A stretch of 64,000 nucleotides of DNA from Luteimonas sp. JM171. GTDB taxonomy: Bacteria; Pseudomonadota; Gammaproteobacteria; Xanthomonadales; Xanthomonadaceae. The notes under the pieces were generated by a model. The model ran no database searches. It worked only from the letters and a program-made list of their open reading frames with translations, and was not told the DNA's origin. The stretch spans positions 2,632,873-2,696,872 of the forward strand of contig NZ_CP017074.1 of the NCBI RefSeq assembly GCF_001717465.1, written 5' to 3'. Positions 56,015 through 64,000 of this stretch are shown here, piece after piece. Every line of letters begins with the position of its first letter. The stretch's first letter is position 1. Made by a program: the position numbers and the translations under genes.

Positions 56015-58150
56015 TCAGCGGCGGTCGGAATCCCCGGCCTGGGGCAGGTCCCCGCGCTCGCGCAGCGCGGACAGGGCCTGCTCCAGCTGCTGGCGCTGGC
56101 TCTGGATGATGCCGCGCCAGTCCGCGGCCAGCTGGTCGAACGCCAGGCGCATGCCGTTGGAGGCATTGTCGGCCAGGCGCACCGCGCCCATGTTGCTGGC
56201 CGTGCCCTTGAGCGCATGGCAGGCATCGCGGAACTCATCCCAGCGGGCAGCGCTGCCGGCTTCCTCGAGGTCGGCAATGCACTTGCGCGCATCGCGGGCG
56301 CACTCGCCGAGGAACCTGCGGACGAATTCCTCGCCCAGCCCCATCTCGCGCAGCTCGTCCAGGATCTCCTGGGAGATCACGCTCATGTCATGGCCCGCCG
56401 CCGGCATCGGCGCCGTCGCGTGGGCCTCCGCGGCTGGCCGCGCCTCCCCTTCGGCGATCGCGGCAAGGTTCTCCAGCAACCGCTCCACCACGATCGGCTT
56501 GGTGAGGTAGGCGAAGGCCCCCACCCGCTCGCATTCCTGCCGCGCCTTGTCCGTGGCATCGGCGGTGAGGACGATGAACGGCGTGCGCCTGCGCCCCGCC
56601 TCCATGACCGCGGCCTGCTTGATCACCTCCAGCCCGCTGACGCCGGGCATGTGCAGGTCGGTGATGACCGCATCGAAGCTCTGTGACTCCAGCGCATCCA
56701 GCACATCCTCGCCGTGGTCGACGATGTGCGCGCGGTGGCCGGCCTTCTCCAGCAGGCGCCGCAGGACCATCAGGTTCGCGGACTGGTCGTCGGCCACCAG
56801 GATCCGCAGCGAGCGCACCCGCGCCCGGTGGCGGACGAACGGATCACCAAACGGGATGACGTTGCCCGGCTCCGGCTCCACCTGCTCGCGGGCGAGTTCG
56901 AACGGCAGCTCCACCCAGAAGGTGGAGCCGGCGCCAAGCTCGCTCTCCAGGCCGATCCTGCCGCCCAGCAGCTCGCTCAGCGCCTTGGAGATGGTGGTGC
57001 CCAGCCCGGTGCCACCGAAGCGACGCCCCCTGCCCGAATCGACCTGCTCGAAGGCGTCGAAGATCCCGGCAAGCGCCTGCTCCGGGATGCCGATGCCGGT
57101 GTCGCGCACCGAAAACCGCAGCACCGGCCGCGACGGCGCGCTGCCGGCGGCCACCCCGACCTGCAGCCGCACGTGGCCGCGGTCGGTGAACTTGATCGCG
57201 TTGGAGCACAGGTTGAGCAGGATCTGGCGCAGGTGGTTGCTGTCGCTGTGCAGCGACTGCGGCACCTCGCGGTCGATCGACACCTCGAACGCCAGACCCT
57301 TCGCCTGCGCGCTGGGCAGCAGCATCAGGTGCACGCTCTTGACCAGCTCGCCCAGGCGGAAGTCGCGGTCGATGCGCTTGAACCGGCCGGCCTCGATGGC
57401 CGAGATGTCGAGCACGTCGTCCACCAGCAGCTGCAGCGAGCGCGCGGAGGTCTCGATCACCTGGGCGCTCTCGCGCTGCTCGCCGCTCAGCGGGGTGGCC
57501 AGCAGCAGCTGCGACATGCCGACGATGCCGTTGAGGGGGGTGCGGAATTCATGGCTCATGTTGGCCAGGAAACGGCTCTTGGCATCGTTGGCGGCCTTTG
57601 CCGCCTCGGTGGCCTGCACCAGCGCCTGCAGCAGCGAGCTGAGATACAGGGGCACCGCGACCAGCCCGGCCAGCAGCCCCCAGGACAGCCAGGGATTTTC
57701 CTGCCAGTACGGCGTTCCCCACATCACCAGGCCGAAGGTGACCACGGCGAAGCCGATGGCCAGGTACAGGTAGCGGGTGCCAAAGCGCAGGCCGTTGCCC
57801 ACGGTGACCCACATGATGATCACGTACATGGGCGCCAGCAGCTCCCCGAGCAGGAACATGCCGGTGCCCATCAGGCTGTAGTCCGCCACCATCCCCAGGA
57901 ACCGGCGCGGGTGTGACACCCCCGGGCGCAGCCACAGCCAGCCCAGGATCGCGAAGGCGACGATGAACTCAAGCCCCAGGAACAGGTAGGAGAGCCGCAG
58001 CGGGCCCTCCACCCCGGGGCGCCCCTCCACCACCAGTTTCAGGTAGGTGACCACGATGGCCAGCATCACCACCCGCACCATGGCCTGCCCGTGCTCGCTG
58101 TCGGGGCGCTCCCCCAGCCGTTCCCTGATGCGCGCGAACAGCTCCTTCAT
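56015..58150 (-). CDS. rpfC: DSF sensor hybrid histidine kinase RpfC
   Basis: RpfC, 711 residues. Five or so membrane helices in the N-terminal input region (about 25-175), histidine kinase domain with H200 ([12 protein letters not shown]), ATPase G boxes ([18 protein letters not shown]), receiver with D498 ([10 protein letters not shown]) and a C-terminal Hpt domain with H645 ([14 protein letters not shown]). It senses DSF and phosphorylates RpfG; unbound RpfC also holds RpfF through its receiver. It starts seven bases after rpfG stops, so the two form an operon. rpfH, present in some Xanthomonas between them, is missing. Confidence 0.95.
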   Translation of the reverse strand: MKELFARIRERLGERPDSEHGQAMVRVVMLAIVVTYLKLVVEGRPGVEGPLRLSYLFLGLEFIVAFAILGWLWLRPGVSHPRRFLGMVADYSLMGTGMFLLGELLAPMYVIIMWVTVGNGLRFGTRYLYLAIGFAVVTFGLVMWGTPYWQENPWLSWGLLAGLVAVPLYLSSLLQALVQATEAAKAANDAKSRFLANMSHEFRTPLNGIVGMSQLLLATPLSGEQRESAQVIETSARSLQLLVDDVLDISAIEAGRFKRIDRDFRLGELVKSVHLMLLPSAQAKGLAFEVSIDREVPQSLHSDSNHLRQILLNLCSNAIKFTDRGHVRLQVGVAAGSAPSRPVLRFSVRDTGIGIPEQALAGIFDAFEQVDSGRGRRFGGTGLGTTISKALSELLGGRIGLESELGAGSTFWVELPFELAREQVEPEPGNVIPFGDPFVRHRARVRSLRILVADDQSANLMVLRRLLEKAGHRAHIVDHGEDVLDALESQSFDAVITDLHMPGVSGLEVIKQAAVMEAGRRRTPFIVLTADATDKARQECERVGAFAYLTKPIVVERLLENLAAIAEGEARPAAEAHATAPMPAAGHDMSVISQEILDELREMGLGEEFVRRFLGECARDARKCIADLEEAGSAARWDEFRDACHALKGTASNMGAVRLADNASNGMRLAFDQLAADWRGIIQSQRQQLEQALSALRERGDLPQAGDSDRR

Positions 58151-58157
58151 CAGCGTG

Positions 58158-59219
58158 TCACTGCAGGTGCCGCCGGGGCCCGCCGGAGCCACCGAAGCGC
58201 CCCGCCAGCTCCTCCACCCGGCCACGGTTGCGCAGCAGCGCGTCCACGCACGCGGGGTCGAACAGCGAGCCGCGATGGGCCTGGAAGTAGTCGAAGGCCT
58301 CGTCCATCGTCCAGGCGCGCTTGTACGGGCGCTCGGAGATCAGCGCGTCGAACACGTCGGCAACCGCGACGATGCGTGCTTCCATCGGGATGGCGTTGCC
58401 GCGCAGGCCGGCCGGATAGCCGCTGCCGTCGTAGCGTTCCTGGTGGTGCAGCGCGATGGTGGCGCTGAGCTGGATGAAACGGTTCTCGCTGCCGCTGAGC
58501 AGCTCGTAGCCGATCTCGGGATGCTTGCGCATCAGCGCCGCCTCCTCCTCCGACAGCGGGCCCGGTTTCATCAGCAGGGCGTCGGGGATGGCGATCTTGC
58601 CGATGTCATGAAGGGGCGCGGCGAGCTCGATCATCCGCACTTCCTCCTCGAACAGGCCCAGATCTTCGGCAATCAGGCCTGCAACCCGCGCCACCCGCTC
58701 CAGGTTGGCGCTGGTCCCGGCGTCGCGGTAGGCGATGGCACGCGCCAAGCGGGTGAGGGTCTCGCGCTCCCGCTCCTCCACCTCGTGCATGCTGGCCAGC
58801 AGCCGCTGCTCCAGCGACAGGGCGCGCTGCTTGACCGATTCGGAATGCTGGCGGAGCTGCAGCAGGTTGCGGCAGCGGGCGCGGAGCTCGCGCGGACGGA
58901 TCGGCTTGACCAGGAAATCGATGACCCCGGCGTCGAGCGCAGCCTGCCGCACCGGCTCGTCGCCCACCACGGTCACCAGCACGATCGGCACGTCACGGTG
59001 CAGCAGCGGGCGCCGGAACCGGCGGGCGAATTCCAGGCCGTCGATGCCCGGCATGCGGTAATCCAGCAGCAGCAGGTCCGGACGGTTGTCCTGGCACCAC
59101 TGCAGCGCGACCTGCGGATCATCGAAATCCAGGACCTGCAGCTCGGGGCTGATGTCCTCGATGATGTGGCGCAGCATGGTGCGCGCCGAAGTCTGGTCGT
59201 CGACGATGACGATGTTCAC
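58158..59219 (-). CDS. rpfG: HD-GYP response regulator RpfG (c-di-GMP phosphodiesterase)
   Basis: RpfG, 353 residues. Receiver domain (DD 7-8, D53 in [11 protein letters not shown]105), then an HD-GYP domain that cleaves c-di-GMP: HD at 204-205 ([13 protein letters not shown]) and GYP at 267-269 ([14 protein letters not shown]). The start is a GTG at 59219 ([12 protein letters not shown]) with GGAA seven bases before. It links DSF signalling to c-di-GMP, and so to the PilZ proteins and FleQ in this window. Confidence 0.95.
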   Translation of the reverse strand: MNIVIVDDQTSARTMLRHIIEDISPELQVLDFDDPQVALQWCQDNRPDLLLLDYRMPGIDGLEFARRFRRPLLHRDVPIVLVTVVGDEPVRQAALDAGVIDFLVKPIRPRELRARCRNLLQLRQHSESVKQRALSLEQRLLASMHEVEERERETLTRLARAIAYRDAGTSANLERVARVAGLIAEDLGLFEEEVRMIELAAPLHDIGKIAIPDALLMKPGPLSEEEAALMRKHPEIGYELLSGSENRFIQLSATIALHHQERYDGSGYPAGLRGNAIPMEARIVAVADVFDALISERPYKRAWTMDEAFDYFQAHRGSLFDPACVDALLRNRGRVEELAGRFGGSGGPRRHLQ

Positions 59220-59363
59220 ATTGGCGTTCCGTTCCCAAGGGGGTGCCCCCGGCCAATGACCGATAGTGACCGGATTCCGGTGCGGCACGCAACTTCCGGA
59301 AGACCATCGCAAGCAAGTCCCATGCCCCGGCCTTCTCCCTTTTGATTCAAAGGCTTCCATGCA

Positions 59364-59388
59364 GCCCGGGCGATGGTGTTCCCCGGGC
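59364..59388 (-). terminator. Hairpin after lysS
   Basis: GCCCGGG (59364-59370) and CCCGGGC (59382-59388) with an eleven-base loop, in the 193-base gap between lysS and rpfG. No T run. It may separate lysS from rpfGC. Confidence 0.35.
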
Positions 59389-59412
59389 CGTGTCCACAGC
59401 TGCCGGAAAGGG

Positions 59413-60948
59413 TCAGTCCCTGCCCTGCCCGCCCTCCGGGCGCATGTAGGGGAACAGCAGCACGTCGCGGATCGAGGCCGAGCCGGTGAAGAGCATCACC
59501 AGCCGGTCGATGCCCACCCCGAGCCCGCCCGTGGGTGGCAGGCCCACCTCCAGCGCGCGGATGTAGTCGGCGTCGTAATGCATGGCCTCGTCGTCTCCGC
59601 CTTCGCGTGCCTCCACCTGGGCGCGGAAGCGCGCGGCCTGCTCTTCAGGGTCGTTGAGCTCGGAAAAGCCGTTGGCCATTTCCTTGCCGCCGATGAACAG
59701 CTCGAAGCGGTCGGTGATGCCCGGCTCGACGTCCGATTCGCGCGCCAGCGGCGAGACCTCCACGGGGTAGTGGGTGATGAAGGTCGGCTGCACGAGGCCC
59801 TCCTCCACCGTGGCCTCGAACAGCTCGAGCAGCAGCTTGCCCCAGCCCCAGTCCGGCTTGATGCGCACGCCCAGGCGCTCGCAGTGCGCCGCCAGCGCGG
59901 CCCGGTCGCGGCAATCGGCCTCGCTGATGCCCGGGTTGAGCTCGCGCACGGCCTCGTCCATCTTCCAGCGCCGGAAACGGGGGCCAAGGTCGATGGCCTG
60001 GTCGTCCCACTCCAGGGCCGTGGTGCCCAGGGTCTGGGTGGCGAGGTCGCGGATCATGGCCTCGGTGAGGTCCATGATGTCCTCGTACGTGGCGTAGGCC
60101 TCGTACAGCTCAAGCATCGTGAACTCGGGGTTGTGCCGGGTGGACACCCCCTCGTTGCGGAAATTGCGGTTGATCTCGTAGACCTTCTCGAAGCCACCCA
60201 CCACCAGCCGCTTGAGGTACAGCTCCGGCGCCACCCGCAGGTAGAGGTCCAGGTCCAGCGCATTGTGGTGGGTGACGAAGGGCCGTGCCGTGGCCCCGCC
60301 GGCGATGTAATGCATCATCGGCGTTTCCACCTCCAGAAACCCGCGGGCGTCGAGCCAGGCGCGCATGGCGGAGATGATCCGCGAGCGCTTGAGGAACACC
60401 TCGCGCGATTCCGGGCTGACGATCAGGTCCACGTAGCGCTGGCGGTAGCGCTGCTCGACGTCCGCCAGCCCGTGCCACTTGTCGGGCAACGGCCTGAGGG
60501 ATTTGGACAGCAGCCGCAAGCTGGACACCTTCACCGACAGCTCGCCGGTGCGGGTACGCATCAGCGTGCCCTCCGCGCCAATGATGTCACCCACGTCCCA
60601 GCCCTTGAACGCCTGGTAGGCATCGCCCAGCGCATCACGCTGCAGGAACAGCTGGATGCGGCCGCTGGAGTCCTGGATCTGGGCAAAGGCGGCCTTGCCC
60701 ATCACCCGCTTGGCCATCATCCGGCCGGCCACGCTGACCTGGCGGCCATCGGCCTCGAGCGCTTCGCCGTCCCAGGCGTCCGCATCGGCGAACTCCGCCT
60801 GCAGGCGGCCGGCCAGGTCGGCGCGACGGAAGTCGTTCGGGAACGCACCCCCCTGCCCGCGCAGGTCGGACAGCTTGGCCCGGCGTTCGGCGATCAGCCT
60901 GTTCTCGTCGTCGCCCGCTGCCGGGGCGTGGGGGTTGGTGTCAGTCAT
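59413..60948 (-). CDS. lysS: Lysyl-tRNA synthetase, class II
   Basis: LysRS, 511 residues, charges tRNA-Lys. N-terminal OB-fold anticodon-binding domain ([20 protein letters not shown]), then the class II core with motif 1 ([20 protein letters not shown]), motif 2 ([20 protein letters not shown]) and motif 3 ([15 protein letters not shown]). Starts 34 bases after prfB. lysS and prfB lie beside the rpf genes in Xanthomonas too. Confidence 0.97.
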   Translation of the reverse strand: MTDTNPHAPAAGDDENRLIAERRAKLSDLRGQGGAFPNDFRRADLAGRLQAEFADADAWDGEALEADGRQVSVAGRMMAKRVMGKAAFAQIQDSSGRIQLFLQRDALGDAYQAFKGWDVGDIIGAEGTLMRTRTGELSVKVSSLRLLSKSLRPLPDKWHGLADVEQRYRQRYVDLIVSPESREVFLKRSRIISAMRAWLDARGFLEVETPMMHYIAGGATARPFVTHHNALDLDLYLRVAPELYLKRLVVGGFEKVYEINRNFRNEGVSTRHNPEFTMLELYEAYATYEDIMDLTEAMIRDLATQTLGTTALEWDDQAIDLGPRFRRWKMDEAVRELNPGISEADCRDRAALAAHCERLGVRIKPDWGWGKLLLELFEATVEEGLVQPTFITHYPVEVSPLARESDVEPGITDRFELFIGGKEMANGFSELNDPEEQAARFRAQVEAREGGDDEAMHYDADYIRALEVGLPPTGGLGVGIDRLVMLFTGSASIRDVLLFPYMRPEGGQGRD

Positions 60949-60982
60949 GCCTTGTCCGTGGGTATCCGCGCGCGGCCGCCGA

Positions 60983-62108
60983 TCAGGCGGCGTCGGTGCG
61001 CCGGGCGCCGACCTGCAGGCCGGCCTTGAGCGCGGCGGCGACGAACTCATCGAGGTCGCCGTCGAGCACGTTCTGGGTGTCGCTGCGCTCGATCCCGGTG
61101 CGCAGGTCCTTGATCCGCGACTGGTCTAGCACGTAGTTGCGGATCTGGCTGCCCCAGCCGATGTCGGACTTGGTCGCCTCCACCGCCTGCTTCTCGGCGC
61201 TGCGCTTCTGGATCTCCAGCTCGTACAGCCGCGCGGCGAGCATCTTCATCGCGCGGTCGCGGTTGGCGTGCTGGCTGCGCTCGGTCTGGCACGCCACCAC
61301 CACCCCGGTCGGCACGTGGGTGATGCGCACCGCCGACTCGGTCTTGTTGACGTGCTGGCCACCGGCGCCCGACGAGCGGTACACGTCGGTCTTGAGGTCG
61401 GCGGGGTTGATGTCGATCTCGATGCTGTCGTCGATCTCGGGCGCCACGAACACCGAGGTGAAGCTGGTATGTCGCCGCGCGTCGGAGTCGAACGGGCTCT
61501 TGCGCACCAGCCGGTGCACGCCGGTCTCGGTCTTGAACCAGCCGTAGGCGTACTCGCCCTCGACGCGGAACGTGGCCGACTTGATGCCGGCGACATCGCC
61601 GCCGCTCACTTCCAGCAGCTCCGTCTTCCAGCCCCGGTCCTCGGCCCAGCGCAGGTACATGCGCAGCAGCATCTCGGCCCAGTCCTGGGCCTCGGTGCCG
61701 CCGGCGCCGGCCTGGATGTCCACGAACGCCGCGGCGTCGTCCATCTCGCCGGAGAACATGCGCTGGAACTCAAGCTCCTCCACGCCTTTGGCATGCTGCT
61801 CGATGTCCGCCGCAACCGCGTCCGCGGTCTCATCGTCGTCCTCGGCCTCGGCCAGGTCCAGCAGCTCGGAGGCGCCGGCCAGGCCCTCCCGCAGGTTCTG
61901 GATGCCGTTGACCGTCTTGTCGAGCATGGAACGCTCGCGGCCCAGTGCCTGCGCGCGCTCCGGATCGTTCCAGACGTCGGGATTCTCGAGCTCGCGCTCT
62001 ACTTCCTCCAGGCGTTCGCGCTTGGAGTCGTAGTCAAAGATACCCCCTCAGCGCTTCCAGCCGGCCCTGCAGGTCGGCGATGCGCTGGCGGACGGGATTG
62101 AGTTCCAT
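60983..62108 (-). CDS. prfB: Peptide chain release factor 2 (programmed +1 frameshift)
   Basis: RF2, 374 residues after the frameshift. Frame 0 runs 24 codons from ATG at 62108 ([13 protein letters not shown]...) to a TGA at 62036-62034. The classical signal is present: AGGGGG (62048-62043), a three-base spacer, CTT then TGA C. Shifting by one base at CTT joins it to [12 protein letters not shown] and the rest. The stop-codon tripeptide SPF (VRKSPFDSD) and the catalytic GGQ ([13 protein letters not shown]) are intact. RF2 reads UGA and UAA; low RF2 lets the ribosome slip and make more. Confidence 0.97.
62034..62048 (-). promoter_or_regulatory. Programmed +1 frameshift site of prfB
   Basis: AGGGGG-TAT-CTT-TGA-C on the minus strand: an internal Shine-Dalgarno, the slippery CTT and the in-frame UGA that RF2 itself reads. 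Known autoregulation of prfB. Confidence 0.95.
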
Positions 62109-62162
62109 CGTTGCCGTTTCCGTGAAGATGCAAGCCATCCATTCTAGCAATGCGGCCGCGGC

Positions 62163-63038
62163 TCAGGAATGCTGCGCCAGCGCCCGCAGGCCCTCCCGGT
62201 ACCGGCGGCTGCAGGGAACGACCTCGCCGGCACGCATGCGCAGCCGTGCTTCGCCGCTTTCCAGCGGCTCGATCGACTCCACCTGGTCCAGGTTCACGAT
62301 CCAGCTGCGGTGCACGCGCACGAAGCGCGACGGGTCGAGCCGGGCCTGGATGCCGGAAATGGTGCTCCGCAACGGGTAATCGCGCCCGCGCACCCGCAGG
62401 TTCACGTAATTGCCCGAGGCCTGCAGCCACTCGATGTCGTCCGCGGCCACCAGGAACTCACGCCCGAGCTTGCGCACCAGGAAACGCTCCGGCCGGTCCA
62501 CGGACTCCACCGGAGGGCCTTCGTCCGGCGCGCCAAGCATGCTCGCCTCCCCCTGCATCCTGCGCAGGACCAGGCGGTACAGCTCGATCACGGTCACCAT
62601 CGCCGCGTAGGTGCGCACGTCCTTGAGGTACTCATAGCCGAAGCCGCTGGCCCAGGGGCCAAAGTCGTAGCCTTGCCCCTGGCTGGCATACGCGATCTCG
62701 CGCAGCAGGATCATGCCGAGCACGTGCAGCAGCGAAACCACGACGCTTGCGAGCAGGTGCCGGGGGAGCTGCCGATGCCAGGTGTCCCAGTGGAACGGGA
62801 ACCTGCGGGTGGTCCAGACCACCAGCGGCACCAGCGCCAGCCATGCAAGGCTGCTCGACCACTCCCACGCCAGCGGCTCCCAGGCGGCGAAGCCGGTGTC
62901 GAGCGCGCGCATGTCCATCAGGACGGTGACGCTGTTGGCCACCGCATTGAACAGGGTGATCGATACCCAGAACCCGATTTCCACCCAGCGGCGCCAGGGC
63001 TGGTAGCGCTCCCACGGGGTCTTGGCGGAGGTCTCCAT
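62163..63038 (-). CDS. Membrane-anchored LytTR-family transcriptional regulator
   Basis: A 291-residue protein: four membrane helices (about 20-42, 62-78, 93-113 and a weaker one near 140-158) and a C-terminal LytTR DNA-binding domain (about 185-285; FLVRKLGREFLVAADDIEWL; then ASGNYVNLRVRGRDYPLRST and FVRVHRSWIVNLDQVESI). No receiver is present. It is followed by prfB on the same strand and is divergent from an acyltransferase gene, a usual place for a regulator of that gene. ATG at 63038. Confidence 0.85.
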   Translation of the reverse strand: METSAKTPWERYQPWRRWVEIGFWVSITLFNAVANSVTVLMDMRALDTGFAAWEPLAWEWSSSLAWLALVPLVVWTTRRFPFHWDTWHRQLPRHLLASVVVSLLHVLGMILLREIAYASQGQGYDFGPWASGFGYEYLKDVRTYAAMVTVIELYRLVLRRMQGEASMLGAPDEGPPVESVDRPERFLVRKLGREFLVAADDIEWLQASGNYVNLRVRGRDYPLRSTISGIQARLDPSRFVRVHRSWIVNLDQVESIEPLESGEARLRMRAGEVVPCSRRYREGLRALAQHS

Positions 63039-63192
63039 CCACGCATTCTAAGTCCGCGCCGCGCCCGGCTGCGCTGCGTTCGTCCCGGGATTCCGCCACT
63101 CGTCCCAGGCCGGCCGGAACCGGTCACTCGCTGCTGGAACGGGCCGCACCGGCGCGTGAGCCTGTGGTTCCTCCCTGCAGGACCGCCCCCAC

Positions 63193-64000
63193 ATGGATCG
63201 CCAGCTGCACCGCCGCATCTACCTGGATTGGCTGCGCATCGCTGCTTTCGCCCTGCTGGTGCTCTACCACGTGGGCATGTACTACGTGAGCTGGGACTGG
63301 CACATCAACAGGCAGCCCGCAGTCACTGCGCTCGAGCCGCTGATGCTGCTGACCTCTCCATGGCGGCTGTCGCTGCTGTTCCTGGTGTCCGGGATCGCAA
63401 CCGCCTTCCTGGTGGCGCGGACCCGGCGCATGTCGGCGGACACCGGCGCCAGCCGGTTCATGCGCAGCCGCTCCCTGCGCCTGCTCCTGCCGCTGGCGGC
63501 GGGAATGTTGCTGGTGGTACCGCCGCAGTCCTACTTCGAGGTCATGGAAAAACTCCCGGGCGGCTACGGGGACGGCTACCTGGCGTTCTGGAGCCGCTAT
63601 CTCACCGCGGACGACGGCTTCTGCACCGCGGACGGCGAATGTCTGCTGCTGCCCACCTGGAACCACCTGTGGTTCGTGGCCTACCTCTGGATCTACACCC
63701 TCGCGCTGTGGCTTTTCCTCCGGTTCGCCCCGGGCGCCCTGCCCGCCGCCGGTCGATGGCTGCGCCGGAGGCTGGAGGGAGCCGGGCTGCTGCTGTGGCC
63801 GCTGCTGTTCCTCGCGCTGGGGCGGTTGACGTTGCTCGGTCCATTCGGTTCCACCCACGCGCTGGTCGACGATTGGCACAACCACGCCCAGTACTTCCCG
63901 CTGTTCCTGCTCGGCTACCTGATGGCGATGGACGAGGGCATCTGGGCGCGGATGCAGGCCTTGCGCTGGCCTGCGCTTGCCATGGCGCTGTGCTCGTGGG
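63193..64000 (+). CDS. Acyltransferase family 3 protein (3' end outside window)
   Basis: The first 269 codons of an OafA/OpgC-type membrane acyltransferase. The frame is open to the end of the window. N-terminal mark YLDWLRIAAFALLVLYHVGM with its His in the first helix, a second helix WRLSLLFLVSGIATAFLV, the basic loop RSRSLRLLLPLAAGM, and the helix starting NHLWFVAYLWIYTLALWLF. Such enzymes move acyl groups to sugars of the cell envelope. ATG at 63193 with AGGA about ten bases before. Two Cys in a periplasmic-looking loop (FCTADGEC) could be linked. Divergent from the LytTR regulator. Confidence 0.88.
   Translation, partial: MDRQLHRRIYLDWLRIAAFALLVLYHVGMYYVSWDWHINRQPAVTALEPLMLLTSPWRLSLLFLVSGIATAFLVARTRRMSADTGASRFMRSRSLRLLLPLAAGMLLVVPPQSYFEVMEKLPGGYGDGYLAFWSRYLTADDGFCTADGECLLLPTWNHLWFVAYLWIYTLALWLFLRFAPGALPAAGRWLRRRLEGAGLLLWPLLFLALGRLTLLGPFGSTHALVDDWHNHAQYFPLFLLGYLMAMDEGIWARMQALRWPALAMALCSW

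Noticed and set aside
59260..59270. GACCGATAG as a FliA -10 near rpfG
   Set aside because: No TnAAG element 11 bases upstream and it points away from rpfG.

Overview
The window is a high-GC chromosomal segment of a flagellated gammaproteobacterium. Gene order and content point to the Xanthomonadaceae/Lysobacteraceae (Xanthomonas, Lysobacter or Luteimonas type). The strongest clue is the complete rpf diffusible-signal-factor locus (rpfB-rpfF convergent with rpfG-rpfC, next to lysS, prfB and aconitase genes). The polar-flagellum order fliC-fliD-fliS-PilZ-rpoN-fleQ-fliEFGHIJKLMNOPQR-flhBAFG-fliA-cheYZA also fits. This is a lineage inference from sequence, not a database match.

Layout. 1-4.3 kb: late flagellar genes (end of flagellin, a divergent YcgR-type PilZ protein, FliD, FliS, a FliT-like protein, an atypical PilZ protein). 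4.3-8.4 kb: regulators (LuxR-type response regulator, RpoN, single-domain receiver, FleQ). 8.4-22.6 kb: basal body, switch and export genes fliE to flhA. 22.7-28.6 kb: FlhF, FlhG, FliA, CheY, CheZ, CheA. 28.6-40.5 kb: stator, ParA/ParP-like pair, then a second chemosensory set (STAS, CheY, CheA, CheW, a secreted OB-fold-like protein, MCP, CheR, CheD, CheB). 40.5-43.2 kb: a decayed M20 amidohydrolase and an MFS transporter whose 5' end is out of frame. 43.3-46.3 kb: DUF4956-like membrane protein, a secreted protein of unknown function, a metallophosphoesterase. 46.4-52.6 kb: AcnB, VapBC-like toxin-antitoxin pair, AcnA. 52.6-64 kb: NTF2-like lipoprotein, rpfB-rpfF, rpfC, rpfG, lysS, prfB (programmed frameshift), a membrane LytTR regulator and a truncated acyltransferase.

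How it works together. RpoN and FleQ should drive the early operons; GG-N10-GC (-24/-12) sites lie before fliE, fliL and flhB. FliA should drive the late genes: seven sites of the form TnAAG-N13/14-GCCG lie before ycgR, fliD, flhG-fliA (inside the end of flhF), motA, the STAS gene, cheW and the OB-fold/MCP pair. FlhF, FlhG and the ParA/ParP-like pair would place flagellum and chemoreceptor arrays at the pole. RpfF makes the DSF signal, RpfC senses it, and the RpfG HD-GYP domain would lower cyclic di-GMP, which is read by the PilZ proteins and FleQ at the other end of the window.

Most flagellar and chemotaxis genes overlap by four bases (ATGA/GTGA/TTGA), suggesting translational coupling. No stretch above 300 bases lacks a gene. 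I saw no tRNA, rRNA, CRISPR array or insertion sequence.
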